Part shown: positions 27,602 to 35,959 of the stretch, in pieces
How positions within the stretch are numbered: position 1 is the first letter of the stretch
How the letters are laid out: each line of letters begins with the position of its first letter
Assembly: GCA_026625165.1 (NCBI GenBank)
Contig: CP112999.1
Location: 1,703,288 to 1,767,287, forward strand
Origin: Methanoregula sp.
Lineage (GTDB): Archaea; Halobacteriota; Methanomicrobia; Methanomicrobiales; Methanospirillaceae
Reading direction: 5' to 3'
DNA: 64,000 nt
The notes under the pieces: model-generated
Told to the model about the DNA's origin: nothing
Seen by the model: only the letters and a program-made list of their open reading frames with translations
Database searches by the model: none
Program-made: the position numbers and the translations under genes

Positions 27602-27899
27602 TGTATTGACCTTCGGTTGTCCCGGTTTGATTATATACTCTGTGGTTGATGCGAAAATTTGGGAGTTATTGTGTTCCTGATGGGGGAACCGGGGGCCGTA
27701 CTGTGCCCGGATTGGTATTAACTGATTTTGTTCGGATTAAGCGCGGCAATTTTTTCCAGAATCTCGGTTTTACGGCGAGATTTTTTAGAAAGTAGGGGGT
27801 GCGGCAGGAATACAAGTATTGCTGAAATAATACCGACCTCTTACTTTCACACTGCACAGGACGACATTCTTACTGGCGAACAATACTCATATTTATATA
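27602..27899. other. Intergenic region with two outward promoters
   Basis: 298 bp without a supported gene. It contains the minus-strand TATA at about 27630-27642 for the gene on the left, and a strong TATA-like TTTATATAA at 27891-27899 facing right. Short open frames on both strands lack supporting signals. Confidence 0.5.
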
Positions 27900-28211
27900 A
27901 TGTCACCACATGTGAGACAACGACCGCCCCCACCGGATCCCGGAAAGGAAGTTGCCTCATTTCTCGCGTGGTTGAAGAAACTAAATTCGGCTGTTGAGTT
28001 AAGTCGCTGCGACGCTGAATGTACCCGTAGAGGTCTCGATATTCACAAGATTTTAAAAGACTGCGGTAATGAACGGATTGCCAAAGGGTTGCTTCCAAAA
28101 CGGGGAAAGACGATAAAGGTCGTTGTTTTGTATGATCTGAAATGGGCGGATGCCTGGTCGATCTTTTATGATGTAGAGATACCACACCACCGGCATGGCA
28201 AAAAACTATAA
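27900..28211 (+). CDS. Hypothetical protein, start uncertain
   Basis: Up to 103 residues, with a plausible folded C-terminal half (DIHKILKDCGNERIAKGL, then TIKVVVLYDLKWADAW). A TATA-like sequence lies directly against the ATG at 27900, so the real start may be downstream, for example a TTG near 27972. The codon pattern is acceptable, but no family is recognised. Confidence 0.4.
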   Translation: MSPHVRQRPPPPDPGKEVASFLAWLKKLNSAVELSRCDAECTRRGLDIHKILKDCGNERIAKGLLPKRGKTIKVVVLYDLKWADAWSIFYDVEIPHHRHGKKL

Positions 28212-28216
28212 AAAAA

Positions 28217-28251
28217 TTGATAGTTAGTATCAGAAATTTGATAATGTCAAT
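28217..28251 (+). promoter_or_regulatory. Candidate operator pair before the winged-helix operon
   Basis: Two inverted repeats lie upstream of the regulator gene: TGATA-GTTAG-TATCA at 28218-28232 and TTGA-TAATG-TCAA at 28238-28250. They share the TGATA/TTGATA half-site. They could be bound by the downstream winged-helix protein, but this rests on position and symmetry only. Confidence 0.4.
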
Positions 28252-28307
28252 GAGCATAGTGATAGTAAGGATCATCATTGTATCAACTGGACGATGAGGT
28301 GAAACCC

Positions 28308-28826
28308 ATGGCTGATGAGGACTTACCTGTAATATCTGCCGAGTTTGCAAAATTCATCAACAAACCCTACGGAGGACTGTTTGGAGATGCAGTTGTTGTT
28401 CATGTAATTCAGGCTGTAGTTGCGGATCCAACGCGGGAGTACCGTCCGAAGGATCTGGAGGAGTTTACCGGGGCATCAAATAACAGTGTGAAAAATGCAC
28501 TATCCACCCTTGTCGGTCTTCAGCTGCTGATCAAAGATTCGAGGGATTCCCGGCGCCCGGTATACCGGGTCAATCTGAAGTCCAGGAAGCTGATCGCACT
28601 GACCTTCCTTGCATTTGCCGTGCTCGACGATCGTGAAGATACGGATTGCATGGATGATGCCATCATTGAATACTGTACCTCTGATCTCAAACACCGGATG
28701 GAACCGTATCTTGCTGAGAGTGAAGCACGGATCACAGTTATGCCGGAGATGATTGCACAGGTTGCTTATGGTTACTATAATAACCCGGTGCCGTATCCAC
28801 GAGCAGTAACAATAACGGAGGCCTGA
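28308..28826 (+). CDS. Winged-helix transcriptional regulator
   Basis: 172 residues. A winged-helix domain covers about 20-100, with KDLEEFTGASNNSVKNALSTL as helix-turn-helix and a wing around DSRDSRRPVYRVN. The C-terminal half is helical with acidic residues. The ATG at 28308 is chosen because GGTGA lies six bases upstream; the frame is open further upstream to a TTG. The DUF3467 gene follows after one base, so the two are co-transcribed. Confidence 0.75.
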   Translation: MADEDLPVISAEFAKFINKPYGGLFGDAVVVHVIQAVVADPTREYRPKDLEEFTGASNNSVKNALSTLVGLQLLIKDSRDSRRPVYRVNLKSRKLIALTFLAFAVLDDREDTDCMDDAIIEYCTSDLKHRMEPYLAESEARITVMPEMIAQVAYGYYNNPVPYPRAVTITEA

Positions 28827-28827
28827 A

Positions 28828-29244
28828 ATGATAAAGAATTCTGCTGTCCCAAATCCGACAAAAACTCAGAAACAACCAGCGAAAGCAGATTCCAAAGTTA
28901 CTATTGATATTCAGTCCCTGTACAGGTTCAGACCGGAGAATCTCCAGGTAGATATCACAACAGTACGATATGCAAATCATTCATTCATTCAGGTCACCGA
29001 GCGGGACTTGTACATAGATTTCCTTGAAATGCCCGGTGTAAAAAAAGAGAATGGAAAAGTTGCGGTTAATGGCACGCGAATCTACATGACCCACGTTGCA
29101 GCACAGAAGATGGCTGAGGCATTATCCGGGGTTCTCGAACGTGTGCACCGTGACGGGCGGATGGAGTCCTATGCCCCAAAGAAGGACGCTGCCGCAAAGA
29201 TTACCACAAAGATCGCCAAATCTTCAAAGAGCTCGGAAGCGTAA
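28828..29244 (+). CDS. DUF3467 family protein
   Basis: 138 residues. The conserved DUF3467 core is VRYANHSFIQVTERDLYIDF, followed by LEMPGV and a THVAAQKMAEAL segment. Both ends are polar and lysine-rich. A GGAG lies ten bases before the ATG, inside the end of the regulator gene. A second, shorter DUF3467 protein lies at 47568-47867. Function unknown. Confidence 0.8.
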   Translation: MIKNSAVPNPTKTQKQPAKADSKVTIDIQSLYRFRPENLQVDITTVRYANHSFIQVTERDLYIDFLEMPGVKKENGKVAVNGTRIYMTHVAAQKMAEALSGVLERVHRDGRMESYAPKKDAAAKITTKIAKSSKSSEA

Positions 29245-29283
29245 CAGCCTCAGTCTCTCTTTTTTGTTTCGTTCTTACAAATG

Positions 29284-29397
29284 CACTCGAAGATTTCTCA
29301 ATGGAAATCCTCTCGTGTCTCATCCCTTCGGGATTCGACAACTTAAAGACACCTTCAGTTTCTTCTCAAGCCCCTCACTTTCCTTCGTAAAGTGAGT
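29284..29397. repeat. Intergenic hairpin cluster
   Basis: Three hairpins in a row in the gap between convergent genes: GATTTC/GAAATC (29292-29309), ATCCC/GGGAT (29322-29334) and CTCACTTT/AAAGTGAG (29374-29396). The first two, with their flanks CACTCGAAG and TTCG, match the order and sequence of a two-hairpin element at 49361-49407. The last one could also act as a bidirectional terminator. Confidence 0.5.
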
Positions 29398-29493
29398 GCC
29401 ACATCGCACAATGCCAATATGCGAGTAACAAGGGTGACGAAAAAATGCGGCTCGAACGGCGGGGGCACAGGACCGCATTAAACGTAACAAAAA

Positions 29494-30162
29494 TCACGAA
29501 AACAATTGAACCGCATAATATCTTCTGCCTTTCTGATAAACACCGATTGCAATAGAATGATAGCTTCCTCGTAAAATATTTTCACGGTGTCCGGGACTCC
29601 GCATCCAGGTATTAACAAATTTTTGGGAAATATTCTGTTTTTGAACAAATCCCAGCCCGCGAACATTCCCAAGAGGGATTTGTGCGATATTTTCTCCGCA
29701 TGATGATGGGACACCATCATGAGAAAAATTCCATGATATTTCTTTTGCCCTGCGCTGAGCCGTAGAGTATGAATTATCATCCCACGACAGTGCTGGTAGT
29801 CGATGTCGTTGCCGGATTTTATTTACGGAATTGAAAACGCTCGTTTCGATTTTGATATTTTTACCATATCGAACACGACGGGATGGATAATATTTTTGAG
29901 ATCTTGAACTCCGTTTAAAAGGCTGGTTGATCTTCCAGTAGATTTCCCAATAGAAATTTTTCAGTTTCTTCCTCAATCCCAATAACCACTTTGGTGATCT
30001 TCTCCGTGGAGTGTACCGAATGAAAGCGTATGCAATTCCAATTAAAATCAACAAAATGATGAATTCGGAGAAAAACAGATACAAGAACGTAGCAAGAAAG
30101 GAGAGGCCAAGGAATATTCCGATGGTTATCAGGATATATTTTACATGACGGAGTTCCATCAT
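29494..30162 (-). CDS. CAP/SCP domain membrane protein
   Basis: 222 residues. Two hydrophobic segments at about 9-30 and 32-48, a strongly basic stretch, then a CAP domain from about residue 105: NSVNKIRQRHRLPALSWDD, FSHDG, CGENIA, and WMRSPGHRENIL, with the usual His/Glu residues of the CAP cavity. The domain is expected outside the cell. The gene is clearly more AT-rich than the core genes and lies downstream of the RHH-M48 pair. Confidence 0.82.
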   Translation of the reverse strand: MMELRHVKYILITIGIFLGLSFLATFLYLFFSEFIILLILIGIAYAFIRYTPRRRSPKWLLGLRKKLKNFYWEIYWKINQPFKRSSRSQKYYPSRRVRYGKNIKIETSVFNSVNKIRQRHRLPALSWDDNSYSTAQRRAKEISWNFSHDGVPSSCGENIAQIPLGNVRGLGFVQKQNISQKFVNTWMRSPGHRENILRGSYHSIAIGVYQKGRRYYAVQLFS

Positions 30163-30294
30163 TTCGTTATCACTTGTTCTCCCTTCGCATCATCCCGCCA
30201 CCTGCCTCACTACCGCCCCCGTGTACCGCCCCTGCACTCCTGCCCGCTCCTTCAACAGTTGACCCCATAATGATGAGAGACAAAAAAGATTTGA

Positions 30295-31026
30295 TTATTG
30301 AGACACTTTTAAAGCCCGAATTCGTGCATTAATCGGGGGATGTGATTCTGATCCCTCGTTCTGATCACGATCAATTGAGGTTTTTTCAAGTGCAGAGATC
30401 ATATGCTCAGCACCGACAAACTTTTTCCCCATACCATCTGCATCCAGTTCAAGATACCAACTGACAGGAATCATCGTAATTGAAGTAAATGCAAATAATG
30501 CATACCACATCATGAATTCTGGTAAACCATTGAAAACCGTGTAGCCTGCCAATAAAAGAAGTGCAAATGCCGAGATTTTAATCCAATAATGTCTCTTTTT
30601 ATTATGAGCAAATTCATGAGCGAATACCGCAAGTAGTTCCTCTTTATTCAAGGTAAAAAATGTTTTATCCCCAATGAATACACTACCGGTTGGTAAAACG
30701 CAAGCATTGAAATTGTCCATCACTATTTTAAAAGAGTTACAGGTCACTCCCATGCTTTTCGCAAGATTGGAGACTTCAACCGGTACAGGAATCTCTACTT
30801 TTTTCTTAAATATCATCAAAACTATATCCTTGAGATTACCTACGGTATCGATTACAAGGAATATCGCCATGAGTAGCATGAATAGAAGGCAGACTAATAA
30901 TGAGGGTAATTGAATGATGGGGCTCTGGAAGAAATGAAATGATAATGCACTGAAAAAGACTATCAAAAAAACATATAGTTTTGCTTTGAATTTTATTTTG
31001 ATAAAATTCCATATTTGTCCAATCAT
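30295..31026 (-). CDS. M48 family membrane metallopeptidase (HtpX-like)
   Basis: 243 residues. Two N-terminal TM helices (about 17-60), then the peptidase domain with the zinc motif HEFAH (H137, E138, H141), two more hydrophobic segments, and ELDAD with E193 as third ligand. The protease active site faces the cytoplasm in this family and acts in membrane protein quality control. It overlaps the upstream RHH gene by ATGA. The gene is AT-rich, unlike its neighbours outside 29.5-31.3 kb, which suggests acquisition. Confidence 0.88.
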   Translation of the reverse strand: MIGQIWNFIKIKFKAKLYVFLIVFFSALSFHFFQSPIIQLPSLLVCLLFMLLMAIFLVIDTVGNLKDIVLMIFKKKVEIPVPVEVSNLAKSMGVTCNSFKIVMDNFNACVLPTGSVFIGDKTFFTLNKEELLAVFAHEFAHNKKRHYWIKISAFALLLLAGYTVFNGLPEFMMWYALFAFTSITMIPVSWYLELDADGMGKKFVGAEHMISALEKTSIDRDQNEGSESHPPINARIRALKVSQ

Positions 31027-31241
31027 GTTTTCTCTCCATCGATGACAAGGTTGTCCTTAATTTGTTCTTGTAATCGTGAAATCTTCGTAACAGTTTTTTG
31101 GACATCTTCGGAAAAATGAAATCCTTTCTTGATCATCGTTTCGATATATTCGCTCCGACTCATGCCAAGAGCCTTCGTTGTCTGATCGAGTGATTCAACT
31201 ACGTCGTTAGATAATGCTATACTGACAATCCGTTTTGCCAT
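31023..31241 (-). CDS. Ribbon-helix-helix (CopG/Arc-type) regulator
   Basis: 72 residues. The DNA-binding ribbon is KRIVSIALSNDVVESLDQ, followed by the two helices DQTTKALGMSRSEYIETMIKKGF; a coiled tail completes it. It is the first gene of a two-gene unit with the M48 peptidase (ATGA overlap). A 19-bp palindrome directly abuts the start codon, indicating autoregulation. Confidence 0.85.
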   Translation of the reverse strand: MAKRIVSIALSNDVVESLDQTTKALGMSRSEYIETMIKKGFHFSEDVQKTVTKISRLQEQIKDNLVIDGEKT

Positions 31242-31278
31242 CGTTAATAAATTATTAACGCTCGTAGGTTAATAAAGA
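31242..31278 (-). promoter_or_regulatory. Palindromic operator of the RHH-M48 unit
   Basis: CGTTAATAA-A-TTATTAACG (31242-31260) is a perfect palindrome with 9-bp arms that touches the ATG of the RHH gene. A further half-site GTTAATAAAG lies at 31269-31278 and doubles as a TATA-like tract (CTTTATTAA on the minus strand). Position over the predicted transcription start fits repression by the RHH protein itself. Confidence 0.65.
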
Positions 31279-31482
31279 TTTTGATCGTTGTATTAAAGTA
31301 GTGGATAAAATGTGGTTACCGGAAAAATGTTATAAATAAGGATTGTGTTATCCCACCACACTCTTCACCACATCACTCACTAGCCGCCCCTGCACACCCG
31401 CCCTCTCATTCGGGAAGAACGCGGTTCCGTCGATCCAACCACAAACCGTATCCCCTCCCCAACCTACCGCGTACTGGTAAGA

Positions 31483-31929
31483 ATGATCCGGACTATACGA
31501 TGCCAGAGAGCCGCACTTGCCGCCACCATTATTCTCATCGCGCTCTCCCTGATCGCCCCCGCTATCGCGGCCACCAACACCGGGACCCCGGCCCCCGTCA
31601 CTACGATGCCCATGAACGACACCTCCCTTGCCGAACTCGCAGCCCGAGGTACCATCGTCCCGCAATCATCCCTGGAGAAGCTGGGCAACACGGAGATCAC
31701 CCTCTTCCGGTTCGAGGTGAACAATTCGACATTCCCCGGCCCCCGCGATATGGCATTCGGCCCGCGCTATATCCAGATGACTACGAACGTAGGCTCTCTC
31801 TTCATCTTTTTTGCCGCTGCCTGTGTTGTGGTGCTGGCCTTTGTCATCTGCCGGAGAAGGAAAGCCAGAGTGACGCAAGTCGACACAACAGAAAATACGC
31901 CGGAAAACGGCGATGAAAAACAGGATTAA
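31483..31929 (+). CDS. Secreted, membrane-anchored hypothetical protein
   Basis: 148 residues. N-terminal signal peptide (about 1-29, ending APAIAA), an extracellular Thr/Pro-rich and polar region with NNSTFPGPRDMAFGP, one TM helix at about 105-124 (SLFIFFAAACVVVLAFVI) and a short basic-to-acidic cytoplasmic tail. Type I membrane topology is predicted. No domain recognised. Confidence 0.65.
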   Translation: MIRTIRCQRAALAATIILIALSLIAPAIAATNTGTPAPVTTMPMNDTSLAELAARGTIVPQSSLEKLGNTEITLFRFEVNNSTFPGPRDMAFGPRYIQMTTNVGSLFIFFAAACVVVLAFVICRRRKARVTQVDTTENTPENGDEKQD

Positions 31930-31949
31930 AGTGCGTCCGGGCCGGTCTT

Positions 31950-32405
31950 TTAGCACCGGTCACAGGTATATGTTATTTTGAGCGTCGGCTTGCGCATGTC
32001 GCCCTCGATCCTCTTCTTCCCGCCGAGGATGAACCATTTCCCGCAGGCCGGGCACTTCTTGGGCCGGATGCGGTCTAGAGGCTTCATCGGGATCTCGAGC
32101 ACAAAGGATGTCTTTGTCCACTCCTCCACGGGCTTGTCCGCGTTATCTTCATACGAATTGACAAATCCCATGATCTGTGTTGCGGGGACCCCGAGGTCGA
32201 CGAACTGCTTGAAGACAAAGTAGTTGAAGATGAGCCACGAGAGGTCGGAGCGCTCGATGATCCCCTCAAATTCGCCGAACGCATCCTCGAACTCCTCCAG
32301 TGAACAGCCGCACAGCGGGCATTTGCCGCCCACGAGCTCGTCTAAAAAGACCTCTTCGTGGCAGCCCGGGCATGTGGTGTGGGGTGCGTGCATGCGTGAT
32401 GTCAT
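31950..32405 (-). CDS. Zinc-ribbon protein, hypothetical
   Basis: 151 residues from the ATG at 32405. An N-terminal zinc ribbon CPGC...CPLC, a helical middle part (SDLSWLIFNYFVFKQFVD), and a C-terminal ribbon CPAC...CDRC that ends the protein. The extended frame upstream lacks family-like sequence. Conserved-looking, but function unknown. Confidence 0.75.
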   Translation of the reverse strand: MTSRMHAPHTTCPGCHEEVFLDELVGGKCPLCGCSLEEFEDAFGEFEGIIERSDLSWLIFNYFVFKQFVDLGVPATQIMGFVNSYEDNADKPVEEWTKTSFVLEIPMKPLDRIRPKKCPACGKWFILGGKKRIEGDMRKPTLKITYTCDRC

Positions 32406-32596
32406 AAGTGCTCCATTGATTGGGTCATGGTAAGTATTAAAGGTCTGGTATCCCCGGCAGGCAATAATGCCAGGCAACTGCCGGAACCGGATTTACTCTT
32501 GCAGGATATGATGGGTGTGTATAATTCTTATACATATCACCCGTGCATGTGATCATTAAAAATTCTTACGGTTTGAACGTGAGACCACAACTGATA

Positions 32597-32905
32597 TCAT
32601 TCAGCGGCGAGGTCCTCGCGTTCCATGACAAGGGTTCCGAACACCAGTTTTTCCAGCACCTGTGAGACGTACTTGAGCTCCATTGCCTTTTCAAGGTCTT
32701 CGTTCCGGTGGATGTCGGCATAGAGCTGGAGGCGCAGTAGCGCGAACCGGAACCGGTCGAGCGTTTCGTCGTCAAGGTTCATCGCCTCGCGGTAGATTGG
32801 CTCGACAAGGTCCGGAAAAGCCTGCGGGTTCTCAAGGCACGCGATCACGCCCTTGTAGATGGCAAGCGGTTTCTCCTTGCCGCAGAGGACCCGCATGTAG
32901 TCCAT
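32597..32905 (-). CDS. Conserved hypothetical protein next to Mrp
   Basis: 102 residues, helical and acidic, without recognised motif (MDYMRVLCGKEKPLAIYKG at the start). It lies 3 bp downstream of the Mrp/NBP35 gene, with a GAGGGGTAA directly upstream, so it is probably translated from the same mRNA and may work with that scaffold. Confidence 0.7.
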   Translation of the reverse strand: MDYMRVLCGKEKPLAIYKGVIACLENPQAFPDLVEPIYREAMNLDDETLDRFRFALLRLQLYADIHRNEDLEKAMELKYVSQVLEKLVFGTLVMEREDLAAE

Positions 32906-32908
32906 TTT

Positions 32909-33805
32909 TTACCCCTCGACTTCCCTGATTAACGCTTCCATGACCTTGTCAACGGCCGCCCAGCTGGCACTCTCTTTTCCGCGACGGATGATGAACGGAC
33001 GCCCTTCATCGCCGGCCTTGCGCATCTCGATGTCGACGGGGATGCCGCCTAAGTACGGGACGTTCAACTCTTCCGCGATCTTCTTACCCCCGCCTTTGCC
33101 AAACAGGTCGATCTCCCCCTTGCAGTGGGGGCAGAGCATCCCGCTCATGTTCTCGATGACCCCGATCACCGGGAGCCCGAGCTTCTCGACAAACTTTATG
33201 GACTTGCGGGCGTCAAGCGTGGCAACGTCCTGCGGAGTCGTCACGATGACGGCTCCCCGGACATTGGGGGCGAGCTGGGCGATCGTCAGCGCCTCGTCAC
33301 CGGTGCCCGGCGGGAGGTCGACAACGATGAAGTCGAGCGACCCCCAGTTGACTTCGTCAAGGAGCTGCTGGATCGCCACCATCTTCATCGGCCCGCGCCA
33401 GATGAGCGGGGTGCTCGTGTCGGGCAGCACGAACGCGATGGAGACCACAGAGAGGTTGCCGGTGACATGCACCGGCTCGATCCTGTTTTCCATCATCGCA
33501 AACTTCTGGTCCTCGATACCCAGCATCTTGGGGATGTTGGGGCCGTGCATGTCAAGGTCAAGCAGCCCGACACGGTAACCGTGGTTTGCGAGGGCATACG
33601 CAAGGTTCACGGACACGGTGGACTTGCCGACTCCGCCCTTGCCGGACAGGACAAGCACTACGTGTTTGACATCGATATTTGCCTTTGGGGGAAGGCCTCC
33701 TGTCGCTTTTGCATCGGAACAGGTGCCCGCGCTTGCGCACCCGTTGCATTCATGGGCGCACTCCTCTTTTGTCGGGGGTGTATTGTCAGTCTTCTTTGCC
33801 ATCAT
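32909..33805 (-). CDS. Mrp/NBP35 family iron-sulfur cluster carrier ATPase
   Basis: 298 residues. N-terminal cysteines CAHECNGCASAGTC resemble the NBP35 Fe-S motif. The deviant Walker A is SGKGGVGKST (near residues 54-63); Walker B-like DLPPGTGDEAL follows, and CPHC near residue 230 supplies the bridging-cluster cysteines. The protein binds and transfers [4Fe-4S] clusters as a dimer. Two ATGs lie at 33805 and 33802; either may serve as start. Confidence 0.92.
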   Translation of the reverse strand: MMAKKTDNTPPTKEECAHECNGCASAGTCSDAKATGGLPPKANIDVKHVVLVLSGKGGVGKSTVSVNLAYALANHGYRVGLLDLDMHGPNIPKMLGIEDQKFAMMENRIEPVHVTGNLSVVSIAFVLPDTSTPLIWRGPMKMVAIQQLLDEVNWGSLDFIVVDLPPGTGDEALTIAQLAPNVRGAVIVTTPQDVATLDARKSIKFVEKLGLPVIGVIENMSGMLCPHCKGEIDLFGKGGGKKIAEELNVPYLGGIPVDIEMRKAGDEGRPFIIRRGKESASWAAVDKVMEALIREVEG

Positions 33806-33959
33806 GTGCCTCTAATTTAAAAATCACTGCATTACTCTCATCAGTTCTGTTTCAAGAACCATAAAGATATATCAGTATATGCAAAGGACGGGACTTAACC
33901 GGTTCATTTCCTGAAACTTTGCCTCTCTTCGGTGTGCAGGACTTTGTGCTCCCTCATAA

Positions 33960-34385
33960 TCAGATGGAAGGGGCAGGGGGAGGGGGGATGCAGTCCGTCC
34001 TCCGGTTGTATGGCTTGATGTCGATGACGGGCGTGCCATCGATTGCGTCCAGCCCGCGTACCTTCAGCACATTCCCATTCCGTTCCAGTAAGTCAACAAC
34101 ACAGAACCCGACAGGGTTGGGCCGGTTGGGCGAGCGGGTCGCAAACACCCCGTGCTCCGTCCTGAGATGAGGCGGTGTTGCCGCAAGCACTGTACGGTCG
34201 GCACGGTCAAACCAGCACAGAACGATCAGGTTCGGGTGATGTCCGATATCTTTAAGTCCGGGAGCAAACGCCTCATCGATAAGGATTTCTGATACAGTTG
34301 AAGAGAGCCGTCCCTGGTGAGGGGCATCGGACATTGTTTTGTAGGGCGACCGGACAACCCCGATCGGCCGGAGATCCATCTGCAT
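33960..34385 (-). CDS. TrmO family tRNA (t6A37) methyltransferase
   Basis: 141 residues of the TsaA/TrmO (YaeB) beta-barrel family that N6-methylates t6A at position 37 of tRNA-Thr(GGU) in bacteria. The signature GVFATRSPNRPNPVG is complete, and IGVVRSPYK near the start is typical. I chose the ATG at 34385, next to AGGACAGGTT; the frame extends upstream without similarity. Substrate in archaea is inferred. Confidence 0.85.
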   Translation of the reverse strand: MQMDLRPIGVVRSPYKTMSDAPHQGRLSSTVSEILIDEAFAPGLKDIGHHPNLIVLCWFDRADRTVLAATPPHLRTEHGVFATRSPNRPNPVGFCVVDLLERNGNVLKVRGLDAIDGTPVIDIKPYNRRTDCIPPPPAPSI

Positions 34386-34500
34386 TGGAACCTGTCCTTT
34401 TTTAAAAATCTGTATTTGAGGGGATATGAGCATGCCGGATCGGGCAAACCTCCACGGATGAGTCAACATTAATAAGCCGGAAGGCAGAATCACCGTAACG

Positions 34501-35691
34501 ATGCCCCGCACCCGCACACCCGTGCGACAGCCCGTCCTCTCGCCCGGCTCCTCCATTCATGCCTACATTGACAAGCACGAGTCCCTTTACTCGCCGCTTG
34601 CCACCACCAGCGCAGACGCAGTGCGCCGGCACAACCGGAAAGCACCAGATATCCGGACGCCTTACTCCCGTGATGCGGACCGGATCATCCACACCCGGGC
34701 ATATACCCGGTACATCGATAAGACACAGGTGTTCTACTTAGTGGAAAACGACCACATCACCCACCGGGTCATCCATGTCCAGCTCGTGTCAAGGATCGCC
34801 CGCACGATCGGGCGCTCCCTGCGCTTAAACGAAGACTTAATCGAAGCGATCGCGCTCGGCCACGATATCGGGCACATACCCTACGGCCACTTCGGCGAGA
34901 GCTGCCTTTCTGACCTTTGCGAACAGAACGGGATCGGCAGGTTCTACCATAATGTACAGAGCGTTCAGTCCCTTGACCGTATCGAGGACTGCGACCTTAC
35001 CATGCAGGTGCTTGACGGCATCCTCTGTCACAACGGCGAGGCCGATGACGTCCGGATCACTGCCGAACCCTGCGCGACATGGGCAGCATTTGACAAAAAG
35101 GTACAGGACAATGCCGAAGGCAGGCGCAACCGCCCTCCGATGACGCTCGAAGGCTGCGTCGTCAAGTTCGCCGATACCATTGCGTACATCGGCAGGGACA
35201 TACAGGACGCCCGCGAGATCGGACTCCTCCCTGCCACAAAGTCCATTCCCGATGAGTGCCGGGAGCTGCTCGGGGATACCAACCGGGAGATCATCGACAC
35301 CCTGATCCACGACCTGCTCAAAAACAGCGACTGCGAGGAGAAAGGATATATTGCATACAGCAGGGAAGTTGAAAAAGCGCTCATAAAGCTTCGGGATTTC
35401 TCAAGGAAGAACATTTACGATAACCCGCGGCTCATATCCGAAAGAGAGAAGATCCGGAACATGTACGGGACACTCTTTGCCACATATCTCGAAGACATCA
35501 GGCACTGCCGCAGGTCCTCACGCATCTTTTCAGACTTTATCGATACGGCATGGATCAATTTCGGCTACCGTGATTCTGCGACCGGGGCGGAACTGGTCCG
35601 GGACTTTATCGCCGGCATGACCGACCGGTACTTTGCAAAACGGTTCGAAGAGATCGTCATCCCCAGAAAGGTCGAGGGGCGTTTTGCCTGA
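34501..35691 (+). CDS. HD-domain phosphohydrolase (dGTPase-like)
   Basis: 396 residues. Metal-binding HD motif LGHDIGHIPYGH (H121, D122), with an upstream His in the HVQLVSRIAR helix region and a later Asp in KFADTIAYIGRD. The architecture resembles deoxyguanosinetriphosphate triphosphohydrolase-like proteins. Start ATG at 34501, divergent from trmO with 115 bp between. Substrate (dNTP or other) cannot be told. Confidence 0.85.
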   Translation: MPRTRTPVRQPVLSPGSSIHAYIDKHESLYSPLATTSADAVRRHNRKAPDIRTPYSRDADRIIHTRAYTRYIDKTQVFYLVENDHITHRVIHVQLVSRIARTIGRSLRLNEDLIEAIALGHDIGHIPYGHFGESCLSDLCEQNGIGRFYHNVQSVQSLDRIEDCDLTMQVLDGILCHNGEADDVRITAEPCATWAAFDKKVQDNAEGRRNRPPMTLEGCVVKFADTIAYIGRDIQDAREIGLLPATKSIPDECRELLGDTNREIIDTLIHDLLKNSDCEEKGYIAYSREVEKALIKLRDFSRKNIYDNPRLISEREKIRNMYGTLFATYLEDIRHCRRSSRIFSDFIDTAWINFGYRDSATGAELVRDFIAGMTDRYFAKRFEEIVIPRKVEGRFA

Positions 35692-35706
35692 AACGACCGG
35701 GACGGG

Positions 35707-35898
35707 TCAGTCGTATTTTCCCTTTACCCCGGCCCAGCCGGTAAACCCGCAGTAGATGCAGCCGATGCCCTCGCAGTGGTGGCACTGCTTTTTGGGAGAT
35801 GCCACAAGAACCGTACCGGTCTTTGTGCAGTAGATGCATCCCAGCCCGCTGCAATGCCCGCAGGTTGTGGGTTCATAGGTCTTTTTATCTTTTTGCAC
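35707..35898 (-). CDS. Small zinc-finger protein (DnaJ-type repeats)
   Basis: 63 residues with two similar halves: CGHCSGLGCIYC and CHHCEGIGCIYC. These resemble the CxxCxGxG zinc modules of DnaJ, with each half followed by a KTG or FTG turn. Eight or so cysteines would bind two zincs. It precedes the Ser/Thr kinase gene by reading order on the same strand but is separated by a promoter-length gap. Function unknown. Confidence 0.7.
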   Translation of the reverse strand: MQKDKKTYEPTTCGHCSGLGCIYCTKTGTVLVASPKKQCHHCEGIGCIYCGFTGWAGVKGKYD

Positions 35899-35959
35899 GC
35901 TACTTCCCCCATTGTATTTAATTCGTTAAAGGTTATTGGGTATATTTCTTAAACCGGTA

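Noticed and set aside
27847-28350. 167-codon minus-strand open frame
   Set aside because: It crosses the promoter and start of the winged-helix operon and shows no domain; a TATA box and GGTGA support the plus strand.
25681-31350. A complete integrated element (provirus or plasmid)
   Set aside because: The stretch has accessory character, but I found no integrase, replication, capsid or terminase gene and no tRNA-borne attachment site.
31348-31665. 105-codon minus-strand frame ending ERAGVQGR...
   Set aside because: Its upstream half is antisense to a signal-peptide gene. Only the last 20 or so codons look real, and they are treated as a remnant in the findings.
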